Assembly (NCBI RefSeq): GCF_016863515.1
Contig: NZ_BOPA01000017.1
Span: 205,909 to 269,908 of the forward strand
DNA: 64,000 nt
Reading direction: 5' to 3'
Source: Micromonospora gifhornensis
GTDB taxonomy: Bacteria > Actinomycetota > Actinomycetes > Mycobacteriales > Micromonosporaceae
Both the position numbers and the translations under genes were made by a program. The stretch's first letter is position 1. Every line of letters begins with the position of its first letter. Below the pieces are notes generated by a model, which saw nothing but the letters and a program-made list of their open reading frames with translations, ran no database searches and was not told the origin of the DNA. Shown piece by piece: positions 26,948 through 37,300 of this stretch.

Positions 26948-27198
26948 GGGCGGGCGGCTTCCTGGTCGGCGAGCATCGTGTTGATCCGTTGATCGGTGAG
27001 GCCGCGCATGGTGAGGATGCGGCGGCCCCAGCGGTGCAGGCGGCAGGGGTGGGGTGCCCGGTCGTTGCGGCAGCGCGAGCCGTCGGGCCATTGTTGGGCG
27101 GCGTGCACGCTTATCGCCCGGAGAGCGAATGTGACATCTTCGGCGGTGATGTATGGAGGCAGCGGAATCTCGCCGAGGGTCTCGTCGATCGAATCCAT
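26944..27198 (-). CDS. Small hypothetical protein, first gene of the micro-operon
   Basis: 84 residues beginning MDSIDETLGEIPLPP, with GAAGGAG well placed upstream, which decides this start over longer open frames. It contains YITAEDVTFALRAISVHAAQ, then SRCRNDRAPHPCRLHRWGRR with two cysteines and two histidines, then TMRGLTDQRINTMLADQ. The CRxDxAPHPC stretch recalls the PHNGPNRCRLPNDHDGPC tail of the third gene, hinting at related metal or partner sites. Not recognised as a named family. It is transcribed divergently from the XRE regulator, across about 200 bases. Confidence 0.65.
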   Translation of the reverse strand: MDSIDETLGEIPLPPYITAEDVTFALRAISVHAAQQWPDGSRCRNDRAPHPCRLHRWGRRILTMRGLTDQRINTMLADQEAARP

Positions 27199-27401
27199 GG
27201 TGCTCCTTCGGGGATTGGTCGCGGGGCCGGAGCGGACGCCGGGATGAGGTCGTGGGAGGCGTCCGCTCCGGCCGTGACCTGCCAGGGGGATTGGCTGGTC
27301 ATCCACGATGGTCATTTCACTACTGGCCTGGCGCAATGTTCTGCGGAAGAATGCGAATCAAGGGATGAGGTGCCTTACGCGACAACAGCAGAGGAGATGA
27401 C

Positions 27402-28283
27402 GTGGACGACCCGGGAAGCACCGTCCCGCGTAGGCAACTCGGCAGGTATTTGAGAGAACTTCGCGAAAACGCGCATGTGACTGTGGTCGCGGCCGCGAAG
27501 GAACTGGAATGGTCGACGCCGCGAATCTGGCGGTACGAGACCGGCCAGGTCCCCATGCACCCGAACGACGTGGAGGCCATGTGCCGGGTGTATCGCGCGA
27601 CCCCGGAGACCATCCAGACCATGCGCGCCCTGGCTCGGGAAACCAAGGCGCACGGCTGGTGGCACAGCTACGGGGAGGCGATCGAGGACTGGTTCAAGCT
27701 CTACGTCGGCCTGGAGGCCGCCGCGACCAAGATCCGGAAGTACGAAGCCGATCTGGTGCCCGGCCTGTTGCAGACGGTCGAGTACATGACCGAGGTCATC
27801 GCGACGAACCATCCGGACCTGTCCCAGGCGGAGCAGCAGGTCAAGGTAGATGTTCGACTGCGCAGACAACGTCTGCTGGCTCGCGCGGTGCCCCGAGCGC
27901 CCTACTACGACGTGATTCTCAGCGAGGCGGTGCTGCGTCGGCCGCTGCGTGACCGTTCGGCGATGGCCCGGCAACTCGACGCGCTGGTGGTGGCGGGTCG
28001 ACAACACAACATCAAGATCCGGGTGCTTCCCCTGGCCGCCGGGCTGTTCCGCTCGGCCGACACGGGCACCTTCACCGTGCTCGACTTTCCGACCGAGGTG
28101 CGGGAGCCGGAGCCGACCACGATCTACATGGACGGCCCGTGCGGCGCGGTCTACCTTGACAAGCCGCACGAGATTCAGACCTACGAGGATGTCTGGCGCT
28201 CGCTCGGCGAGCGAGCGCTCGATGGCGACGACTCCCGTGAGCTGATCACGGCGATCGCGAAGGAGATGACCCATGAAGCGTGA
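27402..28283 (+). CDS. XRE-family regulator with DUF5753 domain
   Basis: 293 residues. An N-terminal helix-turn-helix at about 10-65 (LGRYLRELRENAHVTVVAAA, then WSTPRIWRYETGQVPMHPND) is followed by the actinobacterial DUF5753 domain (IRKYEADLVPGLLQTVEYMT ... YYDVILSEAVLRR ... GTFTVLDFP ... VYLDKPHEIQTYEDVW). The GTG start has an AGAGGAGA ribosome site. Proteins of this class (WhiJ/AbaA-like) control development or secondary metabolism and are paired with a DUF397 protein, as here: the DUF397 start overlaps this gene by 11 bases. Its likely local target is the divergent three-gene operon. Confidence 0.88.
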   Translation: MDDPGSTVPRRQLGRYLRELRENAHVTVVAAAKELEWSTPRIWRYETGQVPMHPNDVEAMCRVYRATPETIQTMRALARETKAHGWWHSYGEAIEDWFKLYVGLEAAATKIRKYEADLVPGLLQTVEYMTEVIATNHPDLSQAEQQVKVDVRLRRQRLLARAVPRAPYYDVILSEAVLRRPLRDRSAMARQLDALVVAGRQHNIKIRVLPLAAGLFRSADTGTFTVLDFPTEVREPEPTTIYMDGPCGAVYLDKPHEIQTYEDVWRSLGERALDGDDSRELITAIAKEMTHEA

Positions 28284-28467
28284 CGGGGTGTGGCGCACGT
28301 CGTCCCGGTCCGGCAGCGGTGAATGCGTCGAAGTGGCGGGGTTTGCCGACGCGGTCGGCGTACGCGACAGCAAGGACCGGCAGGGCGCGGAGCTGAGCTT
28401 CGGCCCCGAGAGCTGGACCCGGTTCATCGCCGCCGCCCGCGCGAGCCGGCTCGGCGTGCGCGCCTGA
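28273..28467 (+). CDS. DUF397 protein, partner of the XRE regulator
   Basis: 64 residues with the full DUF397 pattern: WRTSSRSGSGECVEVA, then VGVRDSKDRQGAELSF and SWTRFIAAA. DUF397 proteins are small partners of DUF5753 XRE regulators; some behave like antitoxin or anti-repressor partners, but the biochemical role is not settled. The gene overlaps the regulator, so the two are coupled. A perfect 18-bp hairpin begins about 18 bases after its stop. Confidence 0.88.
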   Translation: MKRDGVWRTSSRSGSGECVEVAGFADAVGVRDSKDRQGAELSFGPESWTRFIAAARASRLGVRA

Positions 28468-28485
28468 ACCCGACGTGACCGCAAG

Positions 28486-28533
28486 CTGTGGGTGCGTTTC
28501 TTGCTGCCCCGGCGACAAGAAACGCACCCACAG
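28486..28533. repeat. Perfect 18-bp stem hairpin (terminator or REP-like element)
   Basis: Arms CTGTGGGTGCGTTTCTTG / CAAGAAACGCACCCACAG with a 12-base loop (ctgccccggcga). It sits right after the DUF397 gene and could terminate the XRE/DUF397 transcript. The long perfect stem and lower GC than its surroundings also fit a dispersed palindromic element; only one copy was seen in this window. Confidence 0.7.
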
Positions 28534-28851
28534 TCGGGCGGCTGACCTGCCGACCTGCTCGCCCCAGCCCTCTGCGCCTGGCGAGGCGACCGGATGACCG
28601 AGCTGTCGAGTGGCGTCCCGCCGTCTCGCCCGGTGAAGGGACCGTAGGGACGCCGCCTGGCGGCGAGATTCCGGGCCGTTGTATCCAGCAACTCCGCCAG
28701 ATCGTCAGAGCCGACCGGTCACGGAGACGGTAGGGCTTGGTTGACATCGCTCGCCCCGGCTGCGTCGGACAGGTTGTGCGATGGCGTGCGGCGCGGGCTG
28801 CGCTGGCTAGGCTGAGCTGAGCAGAATGTTCCGCTGAGGGGGTGAGCCCGG
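28534..28851. other. Non-coding gap between DUF397 and Uma2 genes
   Basis: About 320 bases with no credible gene. A TTGACA hexamer at 28741-28746 and TAGGCT at 28808-28813 are promoter-like but not at normal spacing to each other. AGAATGTTCCGC just before the Uma2 start resembles AATGTTCTGCGG upstream of the XRE regulator. Nothing else stands out. Confidence 0.4.
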
Positions 28852-29508
28852 ATGGCCCAGGCCGCGTACGCGCCCGAGCCCGCGCCGGACGCTGGTGCCG
28901 ACGATCGGCCCGCCGGGCCGTCGTTCGACGTGCTGCGGTGGCGTGACGAGCCGTGGACCGCTCAGCTCGCCCTCGACCTGTTGCCGGAGACCAACGGCCC
29001 CAAGGTTGAGGTCCTGAGCGGAAGCGTGATCGTGACACCCCACGCCGGTATCGACCACCAGTCGGTCGAACGTGAATTGCCGTACCTGCTGCACCGTGCC
29101 GCTCGCCGGGCCGGGCTCTGGGTCTATCCGGAGATTAACGTCGTCTCCGGCAAGGACCTTTTCATACCCGATATCGCGGTGTTGACCAGGTCGGGTGGTG
29201 GCCGCTCAGCCGTCGACATCGCCACGGCGGTGCTGCTCGGCGAGATCGTGTCTCCGGGTAACCGGCGCAAGGACGTCATCGACCGGCCGCGCGAGTACGC
29301 TGCCGCCGGAGTGCCGTTCTTCCTACGGGTGGACCTACGCAACCGGGTGCCCACCCTCGCTCTGCTCGAACTGGTCGACGGCGAGTTCCGACCGTTGGCG
29401 GCAGCCGCCGCCGGCACGACCTTCGTGATGAACCGGCCCTTCGCCTTCTCGGTCGACCCGGCAGACTTGCTCGACGACGAGGAGCCGCTGGAGAACGAGC
29501 AGCCCTGA
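28852..29508 (+). CDS. Uma2-family (DUF820) putative restriction-endonuclease-like protein
   Basis: 218 residues. It carries the PD-(D/E)xK-like core of the Uma2 family: VEVLSGSVIVTPHAGIDHQ (Glu strand), PEINVVSGKDLFIPDIAVLT (Pro-Asp-Ile, metal Asp), and LLGEIVSPGNRRKDVIDRPR with Glu-x-x-Ser-Pro and Lys-Asp, then YAAAGVPFFLRVDL. These are solitary proteins abundant in actinobacteria and cyanobacteria, with no confirmed substrate. The N-terminal 25 residues are a disordered Ala/Pro stretch. It is followed closely by copy B of the 52-bp repeat, which separates it from the dxr operon. Confidence 0.82.
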   Translation: MAQAAYAPEPAPDAGADDRPAGPSFDVLRWRDEPWTAQLALDLLPETNGPKVEVLSGSVIVTPHAGIDHQSVERELPYLLHRAARRAGLWVYPEINVVSGKDLFIPDIAVLTRSGGGRSAVDIATAVLLGEIVSPGNRRKDVIDRPREYAAAGVPFFLRVDLRNRVPTLALLELVDGEFRPLAAAAAGTTFVMNRPFAFSVDPADLLDDEEPLENEQP

Positions 29509-29539
29509 CCTGACCTGGGCCGCTCCTGGCAGCTCGCTT

Positions 29540-29591
29540 GTTAATAGGGGGCCCTTCCTCTACCGCAGGCGTTAATAAGGTGCCCTTCCTT
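29540..29591 (+). repeat. 52-bp dispersed intergenic repeat, copy B
   Basis: Same 52-base element as at 5513 and 45276. The spacer here is ctctaccgcaggc, identical to copy C, and the last 22 bases are identical in all three copies. It lies about 30 bases upstream of the dxr start, within the promoter zone of the MEP operon. Confidence 0.88.
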
Positions 29592-29624
29592 CTCGCCCAG
29601 CGGGCGTGGGGGAGAATGGGCGGC

Positions 29625-30836
29625 GTGAGTTCCCCCCGTGATCTTGTGCTGCTGGGTTGTACCGGGTCGATCGGTACCCAGGCCATCGACATCGTGCGGC
29701 GCAACCCGGACCGGTTCCGGGTGGTGGCGCTGGGTGCCGGTGGTGGGAATGTCGGGCTGCTCGCCGCCCAGGCCCTGGAACTCGGCGTCGAGGCGGTCGG
29801 GGTGGCCAAGGCGTCCGCCGCGCAGGATCTTCAGTTGGCGTTCTACGCCGAGGCGAGTCGGCGGGGCTGGGCCTCCGGCGAGTTCAAGCTGCCCAAGATC
29901 GTGGCCGGGCCGGACGCGATGACCGAGTTGGCGCAGTGGCCGTGTGACGTCGTACTCAACGGGGTGGTGGGGTCGCTCGGGCTCGCGCCGACGCTGGCGG
30001 CGCTGCGCGCCGGGCGTACGCTCGCGCTTGCGAACAAGGAGTCGCTGGTGGCCGGCGGCTCGCTGGTCAAGGCTGCGGTGACGCGGCCGGAGCAGATCGT
30101 CCCGGTGGATTCGGAGCACTCGGCGTTGGCGCAGTGCCTGCGCGGTGGCAGCCGGGGCGAGGTACGCCGGTTGATCGTCACTGCCAGTGGTGGGCCGTTC
30201 CGGGGTAAGCGGCGCGACGAGTTGACAGCCGTCACGCCCGAGCAGGCGCTGGCGCACCCGACCTGGAACATGGGGCCGGTGGTCACGATCAACTCGGCGA
30301 CCATGGTCAACAAGGCGCTGGAGGTGATCGAGGCGCACGAGCTGTTCGACGTGCCGTACGCCGACATCACCGTGATGGTGCACCCGCAGTCGGTGATCCA
30401 CTCGATGGTCGAGTTCGTCGACGGCTCGACGCTCGCCCAGGCCAGCCCACCGGACATGCGGCTGCCGATCGCGTTGGGGCTCGGCTGGCCCGACCGGGTG
30501 GCCGACGCCGCCACAGCCGTGGACTGGAGCAAGAGCCACACCTGGGAGTTCGCGCCGCTTGACGACACCGCGTTCCCGGCGGTGGCGTTGGCCAAGGCGG
30601 CCGGCGAGGCGGGGCGCTGCCGACCGGCGATCTACAACGCGGCAAACGAGGAGTGCGTCGCGGCGTTCGTCGCCGGGCGACTGCCGTTCCTCGGCATCGT
30701 CGACACGTTACAGCGGGTGCTGGAGGGAGCTCCCGATTTCGGTGAACCGGGTACCGTCGAGGACGTACTCGAAGCCGAGTCGTGGGCCCGCGCGCACGCG
30801 CAGGAGATCATCGCTGCTGCGGTGGAAGGAGCTTGA
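29625..30836 (+). CDS. dxr: 1-deoxy-D-xylulose 5-phosphate reductoisomerase
   Basis: Second enzyme of the MEP isoprenoid pathway: converts DXP to MEP using NADPH. All family blocks are present: [15 protein letters not shown] (nucleotide site), [25 protein letters not shown] (metal-binding Asp and Glu), [29 protein letters not shown], and [18 protein letters not shown] used GTG (VSSPRDLV), with GGAGA upstream; an ATG three codons earlier is also possible. Longer frames run into the 52-bp repeat and are rejected. About 403 residues, normal length. The stop overlaps the rseP start by one base, and ispG follows, so two pathway genes are coupled with a membrane protease, as in mycobacteria. Confidence 0.96.
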   Translation: MSSPRDLVLLGCTGSIGTQAIDIVRRNPDRFRVVALGAGGGNVGLLAAQALELGVEAVGVAKASAAQDLQLAFYAEASRRGWASGEFKLPKIVAGPDAMTELAQWPCDVVLNGVVGSLGLAPTLAALRAGRTLALANKESLVAGGSLVKAAVTRPEQIVPVDSEHSALAQCLRGGSRGEVRRLIVTASGGPFRGKRRDELTAVTPEQALAHPTWNMGPVVTINSATMVNKALEVIEAHELFDVPYADITVMVHPQSVIHSMVEFVDGSTLAQASPPDMRLPIALGLGWPDRVADAATAVDWSKSHTWEFAPLDDTAFPAVALAKAAGEAGRCRPAIYNAANEECVAAFVAGRLPFLGIVDTLQRVLEGAPDFGEPGTVEDVLEAESWARAHAQEIIAAAVEGA

Positions 30837-32086
30837 TGTCGTTCGCGTTCGGGGTGGCGCTGTTCGCCCTCGGCATCCTGGTTTCGGTCAGCCTGCACGA
30901 GGCCGGCCACATGCTCACCGCCAAGGCCTTCGGCATGAAGGTCACCCGCTACTTCGTCGGCTTCGGCCCGACGATCTTCTCCTTCAAGCGGGGCGAGACC
31001 GAGTACGGCCTCAAGGGAATCCCGCTCGGTGGCTTCTGCAAGATCGTCGGCATGACGCCGCAGGACGACGACGTCGAGCCCGGCGACGAGAAGCGGGCCA
31101 TGTGGCGCTACCCGGTGTGGAAGCGGACCATCGTGATGTCCGCCGGGTCGATCACCCACTTCGGGTTGGCGATCTTCGCGGCCTGGTTGGCGGCGATGAC
31201 CTTCGGCCTGCCCAACCCCGACTTCCCGCGTGACGAGCAGCAGATCCGCGCCGAGCCTGCGGTGATCGCCATCCAGGACTGCGTCCTGCCGGACACCACC
31301 TACCGGGAGTGCGCCGCGGGCGACGCGGCCAGCCCCGCCGGGGCGGCCGGGCTGCAAAATGGCGACCGGATCACCTCGATCAACGGCACCCCGATCAACA
31401 ACTACGGCGAGCTGCTGACCACGCTGCGGGCCACCACCCCGGGCAGCACCGCCACCATCGGGTACGAGCGCGACGGCCAGGCCGGCACCACCGAGACCAC
31501 GCTGGCGACCACCAAGCGTCCGCCGATCGACAACCCGGACGGCCCGGTCACCGAGGTCTCCGCGCTCGGCGTGGGCCTGGTGCTGAGCACCCCGGGTCTG
31601 GTCTCCTACGGTCCGGTGGAGGCCGTCGGCGCGACAAGCACCTTCATCGGCGACATGGCGGTGGCCACCGCGAAGGCGTTGCAGCGCCTGCCGGAGAAGA
31701 TCCCCGCGCTGTGGACCGCCATCACCGGCGGCGAACGCGACATCGACACCCCGATCAGCGTGGTCGGCGCCAGCGTGCTCGGCGGCGAGGCCGTCGCCAA
31801 CAACGCCTGGGAAATCTTCATCATGTTGTTCATCTCGCTGAACTTCTTCATCGGGGTGTTCAACCTGCTGCCGCTGCTGCCCCTGGACGGCGGCCACATC
31901 GCCATCGCCTGGTTCGAGCGGGCCCGCTCCTGGGTGTACGCGCGGCTGCGCCGCCCCGACCCGGGCCGCGTCGACTACTTCAAACTGATGCCCTTCACGT
32001 ACGTGGTGATCCTGATCGGTGGTGTGTTCACGCTGCTCACGATCACTGCGGACGTCGTCAACCCGATCACCCTCTTCCCAAGGTGA
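30836..32086 (+). CDS. rseP: Site-2-type zinc metalloprotease (RseP/Rip1-like, M50)
   Basis: 416 residues. Membrane protease that cleaves anti-sigma factors and other single-pass proteins within the membrane. The zinc motif HEAGH lies near residue 20 in the first helix (VSLHEAGHMLTAKAFG). A PDZ domain covers about 165-225 (SPAGAAGLQNGDRITSINGT). The third ligand motif is PLLPLDGGHIAIAW, near 345 in a late helix, and a further helix ends the protein. The ATG overlaps the dxr stop (TGATG). Placement between dxr and ispG is the actinobacterial arrangement (Rip1 in Mycobacterium tuberculosis). The likely role is regulated proteolysis in the envelope stress response. Confidence 0.94.
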   Translation: MSFAFGVALFALGILVSVSLHEAGHMLTAKAFGMKVTRYFVGFGPTIFSFKRGETEYGLKGIPLGGFCKIVGMTPQDDDVEPGDEKRAMWRYPVWKRTIVMSAGSITHFGLAIFAAWLAAMTFGLPNPDFPRDEQQIRAEPAVIAIQDCVLPDTTYRECAAGDAASPAGAAGLQNGDRITSINGTPINNYGELLTTLRATTPGSTATIGYERDGQAGTTETTLATTKRPPIDNPDGPVTEVSALGVGLVLSTPGLVSYGPVEAVGATSTFIGDMAVATAKALQRLPEKIPALWTAITGGERDIDTPISVVGASVLGGEAVANNAWEIFIMLFISLNFFIGVFNLLPLLPLDGGHIAIAWFERARSWVYARLRRPDPGRVDYFKLMPFTYVVILIGGVFTLLTITADVVNPITLFPR

Positions 32087-33268
32087 GTGCCTGAAGTGAC
32101 AGCTGTCAGCCTCGGTATCCCTGCCGTACCGCCGCCGCCGCTGGCCCCCCGCCGGGCGAGCCGCCAGATCATGGTCGGTTCGGTGCCGGTCGGTGGTGGC
32201 GCGCCGGTCTCCGTGCAGTCGATGACCACCACCCTGACCGCCGACGTCAACGCCACTCTCCAGCAGATCGCCGAGCTGACCGCCTCCGGCTGCCAGATCG
32301 TCCGGGTCGCGGTGCCCAGCCAGGATGACGTGGAGGCGCTGCCGGCGATCGCCCGCAAGTCGCAGATCCCGGTCATCGCCGACATCCACTTCCAGCCGAA
32401 GTACGTCTTCGCCGCGATCGACGCCGGCTGCGCGGCGGTGCGGGTCAACCCCGGCAACATCCGGCAGTTCGACGACAAGGTCAAGGAGATCGCGGCAGCG
32501 GCCTCCGCCGCCGGTACGCCGATCCGCATCGGCGTCAACGCCGGTTCCCTGGACAAGCGGCTGCTCGCCAAGTACGGCAAGGCCACCGCCGAAGCCCTTG
32601 TCGAGTCGGCGCTGTGGGAGTGCTCGCTGTTCGAGGAGCACGGCTTCCGGGACATCAAGATCTCGGTCAAGCACAACGACCCGGTGGTGATGATCCGGGC
32701 GTACCGGCAGCTCGCCGCGCAGTGCGACTACCCGCTGCACCTGGGCGTCACCGAGGCCGGCCCGGCCTTCCAGGGCACCATCAAGTCGGCGGTCGCCTTC
32801 GGTGCGCTGCTGGCCGAGGGGATCGGCGACACCATCCGGGTGTCGCTGTCCGCGCCGCCGGTCGAGGAGATCAAGGTCGGCAACCAGATCCTGGAGTCCC
32901 TCGGGCTGCGCGAGCGTGGCCTGGAGATCGTCTCCTGCCCGTCCTGCGGGCGGGCCCAGGTGGACGTCTACAAGCTCGCCGAGGAGGTCACCGCCGGCCT
33001 GGAAGGGCTGCCGGTGCCGCTGCGGGTGGCCGTGATGGGCTGTGTCGTCAACGGCCCCGGCGAGGCCCGCGAGGCCGACCTGGGGGTGGCCTCCGGCAAC
33101 GGCAAGGGGCAGATCTTCGTCAAGGGTCAGGTCGTCAAGACCGTGCCCGAGGGGCAGATCGTGGAGACCCTCATCGAGGAGGCACTGCGACTGGCCGACG
33201 AGATGGGCGCCGAGCTGCCCGAGGAACTGCGCGGCCTGCTCCCCGGCGCCACCGTCAGCGTCCACTGA
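32087..33268 (+). CDS. ispG: 4-hydroxy-3-methylbut-2-enyl-diphosphate synthase (flavodoxin)
   Basis: Penultimate MEP-pathway enzyme, converting MEcPP to HMBPP with a [4Fe-4S] cluster. Conserved TIM-barrel motifs: [42 protein letters not shown], and [19 protein letters not shown]. The C-terminal cluster ligands are CPSCGR and [10 protein letters not shown]. 393 residues from the GTG right after the rseP stop; a GTG three codons later is equally usable. Fourth in the cdsA-to-ispG arrangement and probably cotranscribed with dxr and rseP, linking early and late MEP steps. Confidence 0.96.
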   Translation: MPEVTAVSLGIPAVPPPPLAPRRASRQIMVGSVPVGGGAPVSVQSMTTTLTADVNATLQQIAELTASGCQIVRVAVPSQDDVEALPAIARKSQIPVIADIHFQPKYVFAAIDAGCAAVRVNPGNIRQFDDKVKEIAAAASAAGTPIRIGVNAGSLDKRLLAKYGKATAEALVESALWECSLFEEHGFRDIKISVKHNDPVVMIRAYRQLAAQCDYPLHLGVTEAGPAFQGTIKSAVAFGALLAEGIGDTIRVSLSAPPVEEIKVGNQILESLGLRERGLEIVSCPSCGRAQVDVYKLAEEVTAGLEGLPVPLRVAVMGCVVNGPGEAREADLGVASGNGKGQIFVKGQVVKTVPEGQIVETLIEEALRLADEMGAELPEELRGLLPGATVSVH

Positions 33269-33359
33269 CCCACCCCACACCCGCCCAAGATCGTGCTCGA
33301 TGTGGGCGACGGTTACCGTCCGCCAACACGACTCGGGCGGATCTGGCAGGCTGGTAACC

Positions 33360-34199
33360 GTGCTGACGGCGCCGGTGCGGCAACTTGGTGAGTCAGAGCG
33401 TCGCGCGGTCGAGCGGCTGCTCGACCTCGACCCGTACGCGGGTGCGCAGGTCGCGGAGCGGATCGCCGCGCGCGGGCTGGCGTGGTGGCGGGCCGAGGGG
33501 CGGGTGCTCGGGTACGGCTCCCGCCGGCAGCTCGAATCGGTCTGCTGGCTGGGCGGCAACCTGACGCCGGTGCTGGCCACCCGACAGGCGACCGCCGCCT
33601 TCGCCGATCTGCTCGCCGGTGAGGACCGGATCTGCTCGTCGATCGTGGGGCGGGCCGACGCGGTGCTGGAGTTGTGGGACCGGCTCTCCGACACCTGGGG
33701 GCCGGCTCGGGACGTACGCCCCAATCAACCGCTGCTGGCCACCGAGGCGTTGCCCGCGGTCCCCGCCGACCCGCACGTACGCCTGGTTCGTGGCAGTGAG
33801 CTCGACCTGCTCTTTCCGGCGGCAGTGGCGATGTACACCGAGGAGGTCGGTGTCTCGCCGCTGGCCGAGGACGCCGGGCGCGGGTACCGCCGCCGGGTCA
33901 CGGAGATGATCCGCTCCGGTCGGGCGTACGCCCGCATTGTCGATGGTCAGGTGGTCTTCAAGGCGGAGCTGGCGGTCGTCACCCGGCACACGGCGCAGGT
34001 CCAGGGGGTCTGGGTGGCGCCCGAGTGGCGTGGGCGTGGGATCGCGACGGCGGCGATGGCGGCCGTGGTGCGCGACGCCCTGCACCGGGTCGCCCCGACG
34101 GTCAGCCTGTACGTCAACGATTTCAATGTGCCCGCCCGGCGGGTCTACGAGCGGTGCGGGTTCCGCCCAGTGGGCACGCTGGCGACCGTGCTGTTCTGA
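33360..34199 (+). CDS. GNAT acetyltransferase with N-terminal DUF4081 region
   Basis: 279 residues. An N-terminal half of the DUF4081 type (LLDLDPYAGAQVAERI, VCWLGGNLTPVLATRQA) precedes a GNAT domain: VVFKAELAVVTRHTAQVQGV, then WVAPEWRGRGIATAAMAAVV with the acetyl-CoA loop Arg-Gly-Arg-Gly-Ile-Ala, and YVNDFNVPARRVYERCGF. This matches the GNAT gene that follows ispG in mycobacteria. The substrate is unknown. The GTG start is about 90 bases after ispG; a longer open frame would overlap ispG and is rejected. Confidence 0.88.
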   Translation: MLTAPVRQLGESERRAVERLLDLDPYAGAQVAERIAARGLAWWRAEGRVLGYGSRRQLESVCWLGGNLTPVLATRQATAAFADLLAGEDRICSSIVGRADAVLELWDRLSDTWGPARDVRPNQPLLATEALPAVPADPHVRLVRGSELDLLFPAAVAMYTEEVGVSPLAEDAGRGYRRRVTEMIRSGRAYARIVDGQVVFKAELAVVTRHTAQVQGVWVAPEWRGRGIATAAMAAVVRDALHRVAPTVSLYVNDFNVPARRVYERCGFRPVGTLATVLF

Positions 34200-34385
34200 A
34201 GCGCCTGGCCGCCCTCGGCGGTCCCCGCTGGTGACTCCTCACGACGGCCCGTGGCGACTCGCCCGGCCCGGCACAGGACGCGGCGGAAAGCAACAGGTCG
34301 GGCCGGATTGCGCAAAAAAGGCGTTGAACCGGCACGGTCCTGCCCGCAGGCTAGAACCTTCGCCATCACACCTGAGGACGGACCC

Positions 34386-37300
34386 GTGCGACTGCTTCGT
34401 GATCTGTGGGTCACTTCTTCCCGCAGGATGACCCTGGTGGCCGTGCTGGTCGTGATCGGCGGCATCGGCCAGGCGGCCACCGCCGCGCTGGCCGGGCCGG
34501 TGCTGGTGAACCGTTCCGTCGTCTTCTTCGTGCTGCTGACGATCGCCCTGACCGCCGCCGTCTTCAGCGACCTGGTGGTCAGCCTGGTGATGGCCGGGGT
34601 GACCGCCGACTGGTCCGCCGACCTGCGCCGCCGACTCTGTCGGGTGGCAATGGGGCAACCCGTGCCCGCCCTGGAGACGACGCCGGTCGGTGAGATGCTC
34701 GACCGCATCGACGGTGACGTCTACGACGTGGCCTCCGGGGTACGCGGACCGGGCATCCGGCTGGCCCAGTCGTTGGCGGTGGGTGTGGCGGCCACCCTGG
34801 TCGCGATCACCGTCTGGTGGCCGGCCGGAATCGGCATGCTGCTGGTGACCGTCCTGCTCGCGGTCACCCTGCGCCGGCCCGCCGGTCGGATCGCCCCGGC
34901 CCGGATGAAGGAGGAGGCGGCCTGGTCCGACCTGGCGGCGGTGATGGAGGAGTCCATCCACGGCCAGGACGACGTACGCACCAGCCTGGCCCGGCCGTAC
35001 GTGCTGCGCCTCTACGCCCGCCGGGCGTCGGAGGTGCTCCGCCGTGGACTGGTGGTCTGGCGGATGGGTGCGCAGGTGAACTCCATCGCGGCGGGGGTGA
35101 CCCGGGCCGGCATCGTCCTGGTGGTGCTGGGCGGGGTGTGGGCGTTCGGCACCGGCCGGGTGGACGCCGCCCAGTTGACCGCGATCTGGCTGCTCGCGCT
35201 CTCCCTGGGCATGACTGTCGAACACATCAGCCGGATGGTGCCCGACGTGCAGCACGCCCTCGGTGCCTGGGGTCGGGTGCAACTGCTGCAGAACGCCGAG
35301 CAGGAACCGACCGGCGGCGACTCCCCGGTCGACGGCGATCTGGTCATCCGTGACCTGACCTTCCGCTACCCGGTCGAAGCGGAGGCCGAGCGGGGTCCGG
35401 CGCTGCGCGAGGTCAACCTGACCTTCATCCGCGGTCGCTCGTACGCGCTTGTCGGGCGGACCGGCTCGGGCAAGTCGACGCTGGCCAAGGTGCTCACCCG
35501 GGCCGTGGACGTGCCGGCGGGCACGGTGCTGCTCGGCGGGCGGGACGTGCTCGACCTGGACGTGGAACAGCTACGTCGGTGGATCGCGCTGGTGCCGCAG
35601 CGTACCGAGATCCTGGCCGGCACCCTCGCCGAGAACGTGGCGCTGTTCGACCCGGAACTGCTCGACGCCGCCGAACGGGCCCTGCACGAGCTGGACCTGG
35701 CCGGCTGGATCGCCGAACTGCCCGCCGGCCTGGACACCCGGCTCGGCGAGGGCGGGCACGTGCTGTCGGCCGGGCAGGAGCAGTTGGTCGCCTTCGCCCG
35801 CATCCTGGTCCGCGATCCGCACGTGGTGATCCTGGACGAGGCCACCGCCCGGCTCGACCCGGTCACCGAGGCACGGGTCCAGCGGGCCACCTCGCGGCTG
35901 CTCCGGGACCGGATCGGCATCGTCATCGCGCACCGGCTCTCCTCCGTACGCGAGTGCGACGAGGTGGTGGTGCTGGCCGACGGCGCGGTGGTGGAGGCCG
36001 GCCCGCTGGCCAGTTCCCGTCGCTTCGCCGAGCTGCTCGCGGCCAGCCACACCGACGCGTACGACCCAGCACTGCTCGTCGAATCCGATGCCGTGCAGGG
36101 TGAACCGGCGCTTGTCGGCGCCGCCTCGACGGAGTTGGCCGGGGGCGCGTTCCCCGACGCCGCCGCGCTGTCGGGTGGCCCGCTCGGTGGTTCGTCGACG
36201 CTTGGCGTCGAGCGGTCCGCCGACGATCCCGCGCCGGTCGTCGGACCCGAACCGGTCGAGCCGGTCGAGGGACGCCAGAGCGGCGGGCGTACCGACGGCG
36301 GCGGGCGTGCTGACGGCGGCGGTGACGTGCCGGCGGGTGGGCCGGGCGTGGAGCGTCGGCCGGCGTCCCGGTTCCAGACGATGCGGGAGATCGTCCGGCT
36401 CTGCCTCAACGATCCCCGCTACGGCCTGTCGGCCATCGGCATCTTCTCCGTACTTACCGTGTTCGGTCTGGACGGGCCGTTGCTGGCCTGGCTCTGGGTC
36501 GACGTGGTGGACGGCACCGGCAATCCGTGGCTGCCCGCGTTGGGCATCGCGGCCGGCCTGATCCTCGCCATCCCCGCCAACTACTGGACCCACCTGTGGT
36601 TCCCGGCCTGGTTCGTCCGGCAGATGCTGCGGATCAGTGCCCGCCTGGTGCACGGGCAGACCGGTCCACGCCGGATCAGCCGGCACAGCCCGGCCGAGGT
36701 GGTGGCCCAGGGTGGTGACACCGAACGCGTCGTCCAACTTGCCGACAACGTGCTGGACCAGACGGTCGCGGTGATCCTGCTGGTGGTGATGACAGTGGTC
36801 ACCGACAGCGTGGTGCCGGGGCTGTTCTTCATCGGCACGATGGTGCTGTCCGGGCTGGCCGCGACGGCGTTCGGGCCGCGACTGGAACGCGCGGCCCGCG
36901 ACACGGTGGCCGCCCGGGCCGCCTTCGCCACCGCGCTGGTGTCCAGCCTGTCGGCGGCCCGGACGGTGAAGCTCGCCGGGGCCACCCGGCCGGTGCTGAC
37001 CCACCTGGCCCGCCTCGACACGGTCCGCAGCGACCGGCAGCGCCGGGAGATCGCCGTGCAGGTGTGGGCCCGGTCCACCCCGGCACTGGCCAGCGGCCTG
37101 CTGCCGATCGGCGTCTGGGCGCTGTATCTGTCCGGCGGGCTGGCCGCCGGGGCGGCGCTGGTCGCGGTCGCCACGCTGGGTGCGGCCCGCTGGTTCGCGT
37201 GGACCACCGCGTCACTGGTCTCGCAGGTGCCGTCGGCTCGGGTGTGGACGCGTCGGACTGTGGAGATGGCCGGCGTCGAGGCGTACTCGGCGCGGATCCC

